Shown here: in pieces, positions 7,808 through 16,444 of the stretch | Numbering within the stretch: position 1 is the first letter of the stretch | How the letters are laid out: every line of letters starts with the position of its first letter | DNA from: Ruminococcus flavefaciens | GTDB taxonomy: Bacteria > Bacillota > Clostridia > Oscillospirales > Ruminococcaceae | Direction: 5' to 3' | NCBI GenBank assembly: GCA_023667045.1 | Contig: JAMPAU010000001.1 | Coordinates: 1,228,594-1,292,593 of the forward strand | DNA: 64,000 bases | Position numbers and translations under genes: made by a program | Notes under the pieces: generated by a model | What the model saw: only the letters and a program-made list of their open reading frames with translations | The model's database searches: none | What the model was told of the DNA's origin: nothing

Positions 7808-10186
7808 TTATTCGTTTTCGGAAAGATAAATAGCAAGCCTGTTCTGCATAGCCTCTGCACACTGCTGGGCTGTAGTCTCACCATTGAAGAAGCGGTCAAA
7901 CTCCTCGTATGCGACGTTATAGAAGTCCTCACCGGGATATATTCCGGCTTTTGCAGGCACTGCCTTTTCGATAAGACCGTTGACTGCCGAAATAATTTCG
8001 TCGTCTATGTAGCCGAGTTTGGAATAGTTGTCGCCGTCGCCGTACGGGTACAGATAGCCTGTATAGTCCTCAAAGCCCTCACAGTACTGGTTGTCCTGAG
8101 GTTGTTGTTCGTTTTCAGCAAGAATTGCCAGACCGCTTTTAGTTACCGGAAAACTGAAAAAATTACCCTCTGAATAGTACTCGTCGCTTAACATACTGCT
8201 TAGGAAATTCCACGCCAAGTCCTGTTTGTCGGAAGTGTACGTTATAGCATAGCCGAGTGTTCCACCGAACTCAAAAGTAACTGGAGTATTATTGTTGCCG
8301 ATTTCGCCGAGGGTAATAATGGGTTCACCGCCAAATTCGCCTTCAGTCAGATGAAGGTATGAATAGTAATTGGATACGTATGCGCCATTGAAAAGTGCGA
8401 GGTCGTCACGGTATTGTCTCTGCTGATTTTTGAAGTTAAGGTTGTGGTCTTCGTCCGTCCATGAGTCATAGAAATTCGGGTCAATTTCAGCGTCGATAAC
8501 GTCCGCACCGTCAACGTAATTCAGATAGCGGATAAACTCATCATTGTTGAAGTCGCACGTATTGTTTTCAAAGTCTGCCCAGTTTAGCCAGTTATAACAG
8601 CTTAAACGATTGTGTTTGGTGTCTTTGTAGGTATCTTCCTTGCGGTTGAATATACCCATATTTTCGGGGAGATTCTCGACAATATCCATGTAGGTGTTGA
8701 AGTCCCATGTCTCAATATCCTTTACAAACTTTTCCTTTGCGGTATACTTCAGCTGAATTGAAAAGGTATTCGGCAGAACGTAAAGACCGTTATCAATTTC
8801 AAGGGCATTAAGTAAGTTGGGGACAAAATCTTCACGGGAAAGGTTTTCGTCACTGTCGATAAAGCTGTAAAGGTCGCACAAAGCCCCCTGTTTGTAGAGG
8901 TTGGCAGTTTTGAAATTACCGCTCATGTCTTCCATTAAAAGAACGTCCGGAATGTCACCTGCGAGTAAATCCTTAGCGAAAGTTTCATTGCCTATTAGGT
9001 TTTCAGTTTCGCCGGAGTAGTCATTTTCATAGATTTTCATATCAACCTGCAAATCGTCGTGACTATCATTGAAAGTGCTTATGTATTCTTTAAGCCGGAA
9101 GTCTTCATATGACATACCGACCGTTATGCGTGGAATGCTCTCGTATTCCTCTTTGGTGCATTGTGTGTACGTCCTCATCTTCACGGTGAAATCGCTGTAC
9201 TTGTTTTCGATTACGGAGAATCTTCCGTCGTCGCCCATGACAAAGCCCTGTATATTATCCGAACCCAAACCCGAATAATTTATACTGAAAAGCGGTTCAA
9301 TAGCTGAACTGTCGGAGCGTATGCCGTAAATGGTACTTCTTGACCGGATAAACATATCATAGTCGCCAGTACCGGCGGTTATATTGTCCTGAATACTTTC
9401 GCTGAAGTCATAAGTCACTGAGGACTTTTCTATTTTGCCGTCAGCATTTACCGGACATATCTGCATTTTATCGCCGTCAGTAACCGCACATACAAGAGAG
9501 CCGTCTCTGTTGTGACCGACAGATTCTATAGTGCCGTTATCTGATGAAAGTTCGCCGATATATGAGCCGTCCGTCTTGAATACGTAATAAGTGCCGTTTA
9601 TTCCTGCAATGAGTAAGTTTCCGTCCGAGACAGTTTCTTCAATTATGACAGACTGGTCGGGAGTTTCCGGAAACTCCCCTACAGTTGCCGACGACAGAAG
9701 TTTTCCGTCTGTGGAGTACGTGCGTATTTTAAAGCTGTATTCAGCTACAGAGTCATATTCTGCCTCGTTGTAGTCTTCAGAAGTCGGGTCGGGGTCGGGC
9801 AGGTCGCCGTAATCAGCGTCAGCCAGGAACTCGACTAAAGTACCGTCTCCGGCAACGTCAATGTTGTAGGATATGCCTATTTTAAAATCGGGTATTTCTG
9901 TTTTTTCAAAGTTCTGCAAAGACCTGTCAGCCGTCCAGAACTCCGGCACAGTAAGACCAGCTCCGAGAATGAAGTAATTGTTTCCGGCATTGTATGATTT
10001 AAAGCTGTAAATCTGATTCATATCGTCGGGCAGTTTTACAGATTCTTTCTTGTATGCAATGTCAGTAAGCTTTCCGGCGGTATATGATTTGGGACTGTCA
10101 CCGGAGACGTTATTTTCAGTTTTTGCCTTGTCACTGCACGATACACAGCACAGCAGGGCAGTTATTAATATTATAGTTTTTTTCAT
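7808..10186 (-). CDS. Large substrate-binding lipoprotein with N-terminal propeller-like region
   Basis: This 792-residue protein starts with a lipoprotein signal (hydrophobic core ending CCVSC, then SDKA), so it should be anchored outside the membrane. Residues about 40-350 look like repeated beta-strand blades (phrases such as STDGKLLSS, FKTDGSYIGEL and NRDGSLVCAVTDGD). From about residue 365 it resembles an ABC-type solute-binding protein, with a strand-initiated ITVGMSYEDFRLKEYISTFN, LLAGDIPDVLLMED, and DLAWNFLSSMLSDEYYS near the end. No permease or ATPase gene is adjacent. The next gene, divergent across 434 bases, is a GGDEF protein with a periplasmic-binding-type sensor, so a sensory role is possible. 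The ligand is unknown. Confidence 0.75.
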   Translation of the reverse strand: MKKTIILITALLCCVSCSDKAKTENNVSGDSPKSYTAGKLTDIAYKKESVKLPDDMNQIYSFKSYNAGNNYFILGAGLTVPEFWTADRSLQNFEKTEIPDFKIGISYNIDVAGDGTLVEFLADADYGDLPDPDPTSEDYNEAEYDSVAEYSFKIRTYSTDGKLLSSATVGEFPETPDQSVIIEETVSDGNLLIAGINGTYYVFKTDGSYIGELSSDNGTIESVGHNRDGSLVCAVTDGDKMQICPVNADGKIEKSSVTYDFSESIQDNITAGTGDYDMFIRSRSTIYGIRSDSSAIEPLFSINYSGLGSDNIQGFVMGDDGRFSVIENKYSDFTVKMRTYTQCTKEEYESIPRITVGMSYEDFRLKEYISTFNDSHDDLQVDMKIYENDYSGETENLIGNETFAKDLLAGDIPDVLLMEDMSGNFKTANLYKQGALCDLYSFIDSDENLSREDFVPNLLNALEIDNGLYVLPNTFSIQLKYTAKEKFVKDIETWDFNTYMDIVENLPENMGIFNRKEDTYKDTKHNRLSCYNWLNWADFENNTCDFNNDEFIRYLNYVDGADVIDAEIDPNFYDSWTDEDHNLNFKNQQRQYRDDLALFNGAYVSNYYSYLHLTEGEFGGEPIITLGEIGNNNTPVTFEFGGTLGYAITYTSDKQDLAWNFLSSMLSDEYYSEGNFFSFPVTKSGLAILAENEQQPQDNQYCEGFEDYTGYLYPYGDGDNYSKLGYIDDEIISAVNGLIEKAVPAKAGIYPGEDFYNVAYEEFDRFFNGETTAQQCAEAMQNRLAIYLSENE

Positions 10187-10620
10187 GATTAAAACCTCCT
10201 TTTACATACAAGTGATTTTAAAAGCATAAAAAGACGATTTTTTTTGAAAATTCAGCAGACTGCCTAAAAATATATATTATTTATTGTGCGTATTGACGAT
10301 TTTGAGGGACGGGGCTTTTATTTTCCAGAAAACAGTGATAAAATAGGTTTAATAAAAGATTAGCAAAAATCCCTCTGCTTCTAAATAAGTTTGCGGACAA
10401 AAGCGGGGGATAAACTGCGTAAGACTTCACTTGACAGGCTGAAATATAATGAATTAGCGGTCAGCTATACTGCTATGATGAGGGATTGCTTAGTATCCTC
10501 CTTTTAAAATGTGTAAAGTCAGATTTGCAGACAACTAAGTGAAAAACGTGAGATATACAGGATTAGCTCATTGATACTTACATCATCAGATGTATTGAGT
10601 GGGAAAATCGGCAGAATAGT
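10187..10620. other. Divergent intergenic region
   Basis: This 434-base gap separates the minus-strand lipoprotein gene from the plus-strand GGDEF gene. It must hold both promoters. TTGACG (near 10292) and TTGACA (near 10431) are present, but neither has a convincing -10 at 16-18 bases. No gene, terminator or RNA motif was recognised. Confidence 0.4.
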
Positions 10621-12636
10621 ATGTCACATGAATCCGGTAATACTGTGAAAGTGGTGAAAAAAATGAACGAAGAAAAAGTTATACATATCGCTGTGGTTGT
10701 GGCTGGCATTGACGAGGAATATCAGAACAATATAATAAGCGGTATCAATAAGTATACGCATGAGCATAATGTCAATATATCATGCTTTGCCTCATACGGC
10801 GGTATGCTGAACGAAGAATACGAGAACAGTAATATAGAAGTCTCTTATTTTACGGCACACGGCGGTATGCTTAAAAGCAGACGTTTTGATGTGGGAGAAT
10901 ACAGTATCTATAATCTGATAAATTTCAAGGCTTTTGACGGAACTATTCTCATGACTAATACCATATGCGACCCCGAAACTAAAGAAAACATTATAAAGCG
11001 TGTCACTGAATCCGGCATACCTGCTGTGGTATTCGATTGTGACGATTACCCCGAACTTTACAATATCAGCATAAACAACGGTTCTGCAATGACTGACGTT
11101 ATTAGGCACGTCATTGAGGTACATAACGCAAAGGTTATAAATTTCATTTCCGGTCCTCTCTCAAACCCCGAAGCGACCGCCCGTTACAATGCATTCCTTG
11201 ATGTTATGAAAGAGCATAACCTGCCTGTTGACGAAAGACGTATATTTTTCGGCGAGTTCAGAAGTCAGGACGGCAGACAGGCAATAGATGAATTTCTTCA
11301 ATCCGGTATGTCTCTGCCCGACGCTTTTATATGTGCTAACGATGCTATGGCTCTTACGGCGGTCTCTGCACTCGAAAAAGCCGGCTATAAAGTGCCGGAC
11401 GATGTTATTGTAACAGGTTTTGACAATACATATAATGCAAGAAATTTCTGTCCGGTGCTTACTTCTGTAGACAGACCGCTTGTTGATATGGGTTATAAAT
11501 CCGTAGAGGTGATACTTGAAATAATAAGGGGCGGAAATCCCCCTAAGAATATACAGCTTGATTCATCGCCGGTCTTTTCTGAAAGCTGTGGCTGTAAAAA
11601 TCATAGCGACAACGATTTCATAAGCTACAAAAAAAGCACATACAAGAGAATAGAAAATATAAATGCCGGAATTACTATGCTTAACCGCCTTACAGCAGGG
11701 CTTGCTGAAACAGAAGAAATTGATGAGGCTATGGATATTATGGCTAATTTCGTTGAAGAATTGGGCTGTGACAAGTTCAGTCTGTGCCTTACTGAAAACT
11801 GGCAGGATACTATTGTTGCCGATACTTCTCTTACAGAAAATGACAGAAGCTATGCAGGATATATGACAGCTCCGCTTATATGGGACAGGGGCAAAAGACG
11901 TTCATGCGGTTATTTTCCGAGCAGAAATATGTTTCCCGAATCTGTCGGAAAAGGCGGTAATATAAATTACTTTCTGCCTCTGCATTTCCGTGAGAGATGT
12001 CTGGGATATTATATCATAACAAACAGCGACTTCCCTGTATATAGTCTGCTCTGCCACAGCCTTACAATGAACCTCAGCAACTCCCTTGAAAATATCCGCA
12101 AGCTTATTCACCTCAATAAAGCTATGGACGAACTCAACCGCCTATATGTAATAGACCCCATGTGCAATATCTACAACAGAAACGGTTTTATTAATCTCGC
12201 CGATATTAAATTCAGAGAGTGTGCCGAAAAGAAACAGAAAGTCATGCTGACATTCATTGATATGGACGGTCTTAAATTTATAAATGACAATTACGGTCAC
12301 AATGAGGGAGACTTTGCTATTCAGCGTATTGCAGGTGTTATTCAGGACAGCTGTGTGAATGGCTTCTGTGCGAGGTTCGGCGGTGATGAGTTTGTTGTGT
12401 TTACCTCTGATGTCGTGAACGGCGATGACGAGGCTTTCAAGAGACGTTTTAATTCTAAGATTGACAGCATGAATAATATCATCAAAAAGCCCTATACTCT
12501 CTCCGCAAGCGTGGGAAGCGTTATAGTCACTGCCGACGAAAACACTACTCTGTACAGCGTTATCAAACAGGCTGACGAAAAAATGTATAAAGTAAAGAAA
12601 CAGCGTAAAAACTCACGGTATGCAAGCGGTAAATAA
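10621..12636 (+). CDS. Diguanylate cyclase with LacI-type ligand-binding sensor
   Basis: The 671-residue protein has three parts. Residues about 20-330 form a LacI/periplasmic-binding core without the DNA-binding helix-turn-helix (VVFDCDDYPE, PDAFICANDAMALTAVSALEKAG and VIVTGFDN). Residues about 340-500 resemble a GAF-type linker domain. The last 170 residues are a GGDEF domain with intact GGDEF at 587-591. No RxxD inhibitory site precedes it. No signal peptide is visible, so the sensor is probably cytoplasmic. It should make cyclic di-GMP in response to a small ligand, perhaps a sugar. An in-frame ATG at 10663 is an alternative start, as neither start has a good ribosome binding site. Confidence 0.85.
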   Translation: MSHESGNTVKVVKKMNEEKVIHIAVVVAGIDEEYQNNIISGINKYTHEHNVNISCFASYGGMLNEEYENSNIEVSYFTAHGGMLKSRRFDVGEYSIYNLINFKAFDGTILMTNTICDPETKENIIKRVTESGIPAVVFDCDDYPELYNISINNGSAMTDVIRHVIEVHNAKVINFISGPLSNPEATARYNAFLDVMKEHNLPVDERRIFFGEFRSQDGRQAIDEFLQSGMSLPDAFICANDAMALTAVSALEKAGYKVPDDVIVTGFDNTYNARNFCPVLTSVDRPLVDMGYKSVEVILEIIRGGNPPKNIQLDSSPVFSESCGCKNHSDNDFISYKKSTYKRIENINAGITMLNRLTAGLAETEEIDEAMDIMANFVEELGCDKFSLCLTENWQDTIVADTSLTENDRSYAGYMTAPLIWDRGKRRSCGYFPSRNMFPESVGKGGNINYFLPLHFRERCLGYYIITNSDFPVYSLLCHSLTMNLSNSLENIRKLIHLNKAMDELNRLYVIDPMCNIYNRNGFINLADIKFRECAEKKQKVMLTFIDMDGLKFINDNYGHNEGDFAIQRIAGVIQDSCVNGFCARFGGDEFVVFTSDVVNGDDEAFKRRFNSKIDSMNNIIKKPYTLSASVGSVIVTADENTTLYSVIKQADEKMYKVKKQRKNSRYASGK

Positions 12637-12666
12637 TTACAATACGGTTAAAAATAATTTTTTCCC

Positions 12667-12695
12667 TTGACAAATAAAAATATTTGTTATATAAT
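12667..12695 (+). promoter_or_regulatory. Consensus sigma-A promoter of the rtcB unit
   Basis: TTGACA at 12667-12672 and TATAAT at 12690-12695, spaced by 17 bases, are a perfect consensus match. It lies about 210 bases upstream of rtcB, leaving a long leader. Confidence 0.88.
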
Positions 12696-12728
12696 AACTT
12701 AAAATTCTATGAAAGGACGGTGAACACC

Positions 12729-12809
12729 ATGACAATTGCATATAATCTTCTTACAAAAACTATCACACATACTAAGCATGGGGTTTGCCTGTATTTTTCT
12801 GTACACTGA
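12729..12809 (+). CDS. Possible 26-residue leader peptide upstream of rtcB
   Basis: A GAAAGGA ribosome binding site at 12710-12716 precedes an ATG at 12729. The frame reads MTIAYNLLTKTITHTKHG and ends SVH before TGA at 12807. It contains five Thr and three His. It lies between a consensus promoter and a terminator-like hairpin, an arrangement that fits a translated leader used in attenuation. It may also be chance, as no family was recognised. Confidence 0.35.
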   Translation: MTIAYNLLTKTITHTKHGVCLYFSVH

Positions 12810-12838
12810 TATAATATGGCGTACCGATACGTATAACG

Positions 12839-12867
12839 GCGTTCCTGCTATGCGGGGACGCTTTTTT
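12839..12867 (+). terminator. Terminator-like hairpin in the rtcB leader
   Basis: GCGTTCC pairs with GGGACGC (one G-T pair) across a 9-10 base loop, followed directly by TTTTTT at 12862-12867. It lies 35 bases before rtcB and downstream of the promoter, so it could be an attenuator. Confidence 0.6.
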
Positions 12868-12902
12868 GTGTTTACAGGCAGACCGGAAAGGATTTTTACT
12901 TT

Positions 12903-14108
12903 ATGATGATTCTAAACGGAAAATACAACTCAGCTAAGGTCTTTACAGACATAATCGACCAGAGTTCCATAGCACAGATTATTGAACTCTGCAATCAGCC
13001 GTCAAGCGAGGGTTTGCAGATACGCATAATGCCGGACGTTCACGCCGGAGCAGGCTGTACAATCGGCACGACTATGACCATAAAGGACAAGGCTGTGCCT
13101 AATCTCGTGGGCGTTGACATCGGTTGCGGTATGGAAACTGTAAGGCTGAAGGAAAAGCATATTGAACTCCAACAGCTTGACAAGCTTATTTACAGGGCTG
13201 TACCTTCGGGTTTTTCAATCAGAAAAAAGTCTCACAGATATATAAACAATATAAACCTTGCGGAGCTTTACTGTGCCGAACACGTAAACCTCGACCATGC
13301 AGAATTAAGCATGGGTACTCTCGGCGGTGGTAATCACTTCATTGAGGCTGACAAGGGAACAGACGGCAGTATTTATATTGTGATACATTCGGGTTCGAGA
13401 CATCTCGGAGTTGAGACAGCTAAATACTATCAGGAACAGGCATACAGAAATCTGAACAGGAGTTCACAGGCTGATATTGACGCACTCATAGCACGCCTTA
13501 AAGCAGAGGGTAAAACAAAACAGATAGAGTCTGAAATAAAAAAGCTGAAAAATACAAAGACTACTGATGTCCCTAAGCACCTCGCCTATACTGAGGGACG
13601 GCTCTTTGAGGAGTATATCCACGATATGAAAATAGTACAGGAGTTTGCACGCCTTAACCGTCTTGCCATGATGGACGAAATAATAAAGGGTATGGGACTT
13701 CATGTGGTTGAGCAGTTCACTACTATCCACAATTATATCGACACTGAAAGCATGATACTCCGCAAGGGTGCAGTTTCGGCAAAGAAAGGCGAAAAGCTCC
13801 TTATACCCATTAATATGCGTGACGGAAGTCTTATCTGTACTGGCAGGGGCAACCCCGACTGGAATTATTCCGCACCTCACGGAGCAGGCAGACTTATGTC
13901 ACGCTCACAGGCAAAGCAGAGTTTCACGGTATCGGAATACAAAAAACAGATGAAAGGCATATATACTACTTCTGTAAATTCAGCTACTCTTGACGAATGC
14001 CCTATGGCTTACAAGTCCATGAATGACATCGTTGACAATATCGGCGATACAGCGGAAATAACCGACATAATAAAACCGCTTTACAATTTCAAGGCAGGGG
14101 AGGAATGA
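12903..14108 (+). CDS. rtcB: RtcB-family RNA ligase
   Basis: This 401-residue protein belongs to the RtcB family, which joins 2',3'-cyclic phosphate or 3'-phosphate RNA ends to 5'-OH ends through GMP linked to a histidine. Metal and GTP-site motifs are intact: GVDIGCGM (Asp72, Cys75), GGGNHFIE at 141-148, HSGSRH at 162-167, and the guanylated His near residue 326 in CTGRGNPDWNYSAPHGAGR. A charged insert occupies roughly residues 185-220, as I recall for a bacterial RtcB subgroup. It likely repairs cleaved RNA, for instance after toxin damage. No archease or rtcA gene is adjacent. A 52-residue gene follows 3 bases later. Confidence 0.93.
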   Translation: MMILNGKYNSAKVFTDIIDQSSIAQIIELCNQPSSEGLQIRIMPDVHAGAGCTIGTTMTIKDKAVPNLVGVDIGCGMETVRLKEKHIELQQLDKLIYRAVPSGFSIRKKSHRYINNINLAELYCAEHVNLDHAELSMGTLGGGNHFIEADKGTDGSIYIVIHSGSRHLGVETAKYYQEQAYRNLNRSSQADIDALIARLKAEGKTKQIESEIKKLKNTKTTDVPKHLAYTEGRLFEEYIHDMKIVQEFARLNRLAMMDEIIKGMGLHVVEQFTTIHNYIDTESMILRKGAVSAKKGEKLLIPINMRDGSLICTGRGNPDWNYSAPHGAGRLMSRSQAKQSFTVSEYKKQMKGIYTTSVNSATLDECPMAYKSMNDIVDNIGDTAEITDIIKPLYNFKAGEE

Positions 14109-14111
14109 TTT

Positions 14112-14270
14112 ATGAACTTTGTACCTTATGAAAAACTCAGCAAAAAGGAAAAAAGAAAAATCGACAGCCTAAAACGCCGTGACTGGTCGGGACTTAATCC
14201 AGTGACGAGAGTTGCGGAAGAAAACAGAAAATACTCCCGTAAGGAAAAGCACCCACAGAGATATATATGA
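14112..14270 (+). CDS. Small basic protein coupled to rtcB
   Basis: A GGGGAGGA ribosome binding site inside the end of rtcB precedes an ATG at 14112. The frame gives 52 residues beginning MNFVPYEKLSKKEKRKID and ending HPQRYI. It is very rich in Lys and Arg, with a WSGLNPVTR motif in the middle. The strong ribosome binding site, tight spacing and a following terminator support a real gene. Its charge suggests RNA or nucleic-acid binding, perhaps an RtcB partner. That is inference. Confidence 0.7.
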   Translation: MNFVPYEKLSKKEKRKIDSLKRRDWSGLNPVTRVAEENRKYSRKEKHPQRYI

Positions 14271-14277
14271 TTATTTA

Positions 14278-14304
14278 TGCACGTTCTCCGGAGCGTGCAT
14301 TTTT
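14278..14304 (+). terminator. Terminator of the rtcB unit
   Basis: TGCACG pairs with CGTGCA around a CTCCGGAG-containing loop, followed by five T residues. Confidence 0.7.
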
Positions 14305-14374
14305 GCAATATGCAACAAAAAGTTACAGAAAATCAAGCCGAAAATCCGCAAAATGCAGAAAAAAGAAAATTTTC

Positions 14375-14403
14375 TTGAAAAAAATTGTTTGATGTGCTAT
14401 AAT
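14375..14403 (+). promoter_or_regulatory. Sigma-A promoter of the permease gene
   Basis: TTGAAA at 14375-14380 and TATAAT at 14398-14403 are spaced by 17 bases, upstream of the gene at 14446. Confidence 0.7.
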
Positions 14404-14445
14404 TCCAAAGGTGCAAATTTATAATTAACACAGGAGGTTGGATTT

Positions 14446-15795
14446 ATGACAGCACAAATTTTTGCCGTCGTCATATTCGTGGCTATGTTCATATTGATAG
14501 TCATGGACAAGATTGAACGGCACTACGTAACTCTCGGAAGCGGTATACTCACGCTTGTGGTGGTATTCGGCATCTGCATGAGGAGCGGTAAGGCAATATG
14601 GGACACTCTCGCTTTAAAGGGCTTTGCGACCAAAGAGTTCTGGTATCAGGTCACTGAGAGCGAAAGCAAGGGCATAAACTGGGCAACTATTATTTTCATT
14701 GCCGGTATGATGGTAATGGTAGAGGGAATGGCAAAGGCTGGCTTTTTCCGGTGGCTCTGCATGAAGATTGCCTTTCTTGTAAAATGTAAAACTATTCCGG
14801 TATTCATAACTTTCATGATTATGTCGGCTGTACTTTCAATGTTTATTGACAGTATAACGGTTATCATGTTTCTTGCGGCGGTAACTATTGAACTCTCACA
14901 GCTTTTGAAGTTCAATCCAGTGCCTATGATACTTTCAGAGATTTTCTGTGCCAACTTAGGCGGTTCGGCTACCATGTGCGGAGACCCCCCGAATATCATA
15001 GTAGGTACGGCACTGGGTTATTCCTTTGTTGACTTCCTCACAAATACCGGACTTGTTGCAGGTATATCACTGGTTGTTTCGATAATATTCTTTTACTTTG
15101 TATTTAAAAAGGAACTTGTCACAGGCAACGAATCAGAGGTTGATATGTCAAAGTTCCCTAAGCCGAGCGAGGCTATCACAAACAAGCGTGACTTCATAGT
15201 AAGCAGTGTTATTTTCGGCTGTGCTGTTGTGCTTCTCATTACTCACTCCGTAACTCATCTTACTGTTGCTACTATAGGACTTTTCATAGCGGTTGTTACA
15301 ATTATAGCGTTTGCTAAGGACGCTCTCGAACTCCTCAAAAAAGTAGACTACAAAACCCTCGTATTCTTTATAGGACTGTTTATAGTGGTAGGCGGTCTTG
15401 AGGAAACAGGCATACTTGAAATCATAGCAGACTTCATTGAAAAAATCAGTGGCGGTGACGCTAAACTCATGATTGTTATTATTCTCTGGGTATCTGCAAT
15501 TGCAAGTGCATTCGTTGACAATATACCGTTTGCGGCTACTATGGTGCCTGTTATACAGAGCCTTGCACAGACTTCCGGCATAGCATTGCCTACTCTTGCA
15601 TGGACTCTCTCAATCGGTACGGATATAGGCGGTAGTGCTACACCTATCGGTGCTTCTGCAAACGTTGTCGGCACATCTGTGGCTGCCAAAAACGGCTACC
15701 CGATTGGCTGGGGAAAATACTGCAAAAAGCTTGCTCCGGCTACTGTCATAGTGCTTGCCATTTCAACGGCTTACATTTTCATGAGATACTTATAA
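14446..15795 (+). CDS. SLC13/ArsB-superfamily ion or dicarboxylate permease
   Basis: This 449-residue protein has about 11-12 hydrophobic helices arranged as two related halves. Family signatures are SMFIDSITVIMFLAAVT with FCANLGGSATMCGDPPNIIVGTALG in the first half, and SAFVDNIPFAATMVPVI with GTDIGGSATPIGASANVVGTS in the second. These match the ion-transporter superfamily that includes ArsB, NhaD and citrate/dicarboxylate carriers. The substrate cannot be told from sequence. No arsenic-resistance genes are nearby. It has AGGAGG upstream and is 13 bases before the kinase-like gene, so the two form an operon. Confidence 0.88.
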   Translation: MTAQIFAVVIFVAMFILIVMDKIERHYVTLGSGILTLVVVFGICMRSGKAIWDTLALKGFATKEFWYQVTESESKGINWATIIFIAGMMVMVEGMAKAGFFRWLCMKIAFLVKCKTIPVFITFMIMSAVLSMFIDSITVIMFLAAVTIELSQLLKFNPVPMILSEIFCANLGGSATMCGDPPNIIVGTALGYSFVDFLTNTGLVAGISLVVSIIFFYFVFKKELVTGNESEVDMSKFPKPSEAITNKRDFIVSSVIFGCAVVLLITHSVTHLTVATIGLFIAVVTIIAFAKDALELLKKVDYKTLVFFIGLFIVVGGLEETGILEIIADFIEKISGGDAKLMIVIILWVSAIASAFVDNIPFAATMVPVIQSLAQTSGIALPTLAWTLSIGTDIGGSATPIGASANVVGTSVAAKNGYPIGWGKYCKKLAPATVIVLAISTAYIFMRYL

Positions 15796-15808
15796 TGGAG
15801 GAAATTTT

Positions 15809-16402
15809 ATGGGACAGCTTATAATTTCAGTCGGTCGAGAGTTCGGCAGCGGCGGACGTGTAATAGCTGAAGCACTCGCCAAAAGATTCAATATTCCGAT
15901 ATACGACCGTCATCTTATTACGGAAATTGCAGACCGCACCGGTCTTACTCCGGAGCAGATTGAAAAATACAACGAAAATCCGAAAAAGAAAATCATTTCA
16001 CGCCGTGTGCGTGGCTACAGCAACTCGATAGAGGACAATATAGCAGAAATGCAGTTTGAGTTTCTGAAAGAAAAGTCTGAAAGCGGAGAGTCTTTTGTGG
16101 TGGTCGGAAGATGTTCTGAAACAAAGCTGAAAAGCAATCCGGCACTTGTTTCGCTTTTTGTACTTGCCGACGAAAAGGCTAAAATCAAGCGTGTAATGGA
16201 AGTCTATGAACTCTCTGAAGACGACGCTGTGGAGTTTATCCGCAAGAAAGACAAGAAAAGAAAACGCTATCACAACTATCACTGCTCTGGACACTGGGGC
16301 GATTCAAGACTTTACGACCTGTGCATAAACAGCAGTTGTCTTGGCATTGAAAAAACCGTCGATTACCTTGAAACTTACATCAGGGCAAGGGCAGGAATAT
16401 AA
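15809..16402 (+). CDS. Cytidylate kinase-like P-loop protein
   Basis: This 197-residue protein begins with the modified P-loop ISVGREFGSGGR typical of the cytidylate-kinase-like family, which is distinct from the true Cmk. YDRHLITEIADRTGL and the FVVVGRCSETKLKS segment follow, with a Lys/Arg-rich lid region (RKKDKKRKRYHNYH). A C-terminal DLCINSS strand is also family-like. It is cytosolic and translated from a good GGAGG site just after the permease. The substrate is unknown. A link to the permease is suggested only by co-transcription. Confidence 0.85.
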   Translation: MGQLIISVGREFGSGGRVIAEALAKRFNIPIYDRHLITEIADRTGLTPEQIEKYNENPKKKIISRRVRGYSNSIEDNIAEMQFEFLKEKSESGESFVVVGRCSETKLKSNPALVSLFVLADEKAKIKRVMEVYELSEDDAVEFIRKKDKKRKRYHNYHCSGHWGDSRLYDLCINSSCLGIEKTVDYLETYIRARAGI

Positions 16403-16410
16403 AAAAATAT

Positions 16411-16438
16411 CGGGTATGTACTGCATACCCGATTTTCT
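16411..16438. terminator. Terminator between convergent genes
   Basis: CGGGTATG and CATACCCG form a perfect 8-bp stem with a five-base loop. It has a T-rich tail on the plus side and an A-run before it, so it can work in both directions. Confidence 0.8.
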
Positions 16439-16444
16439 GTATTA

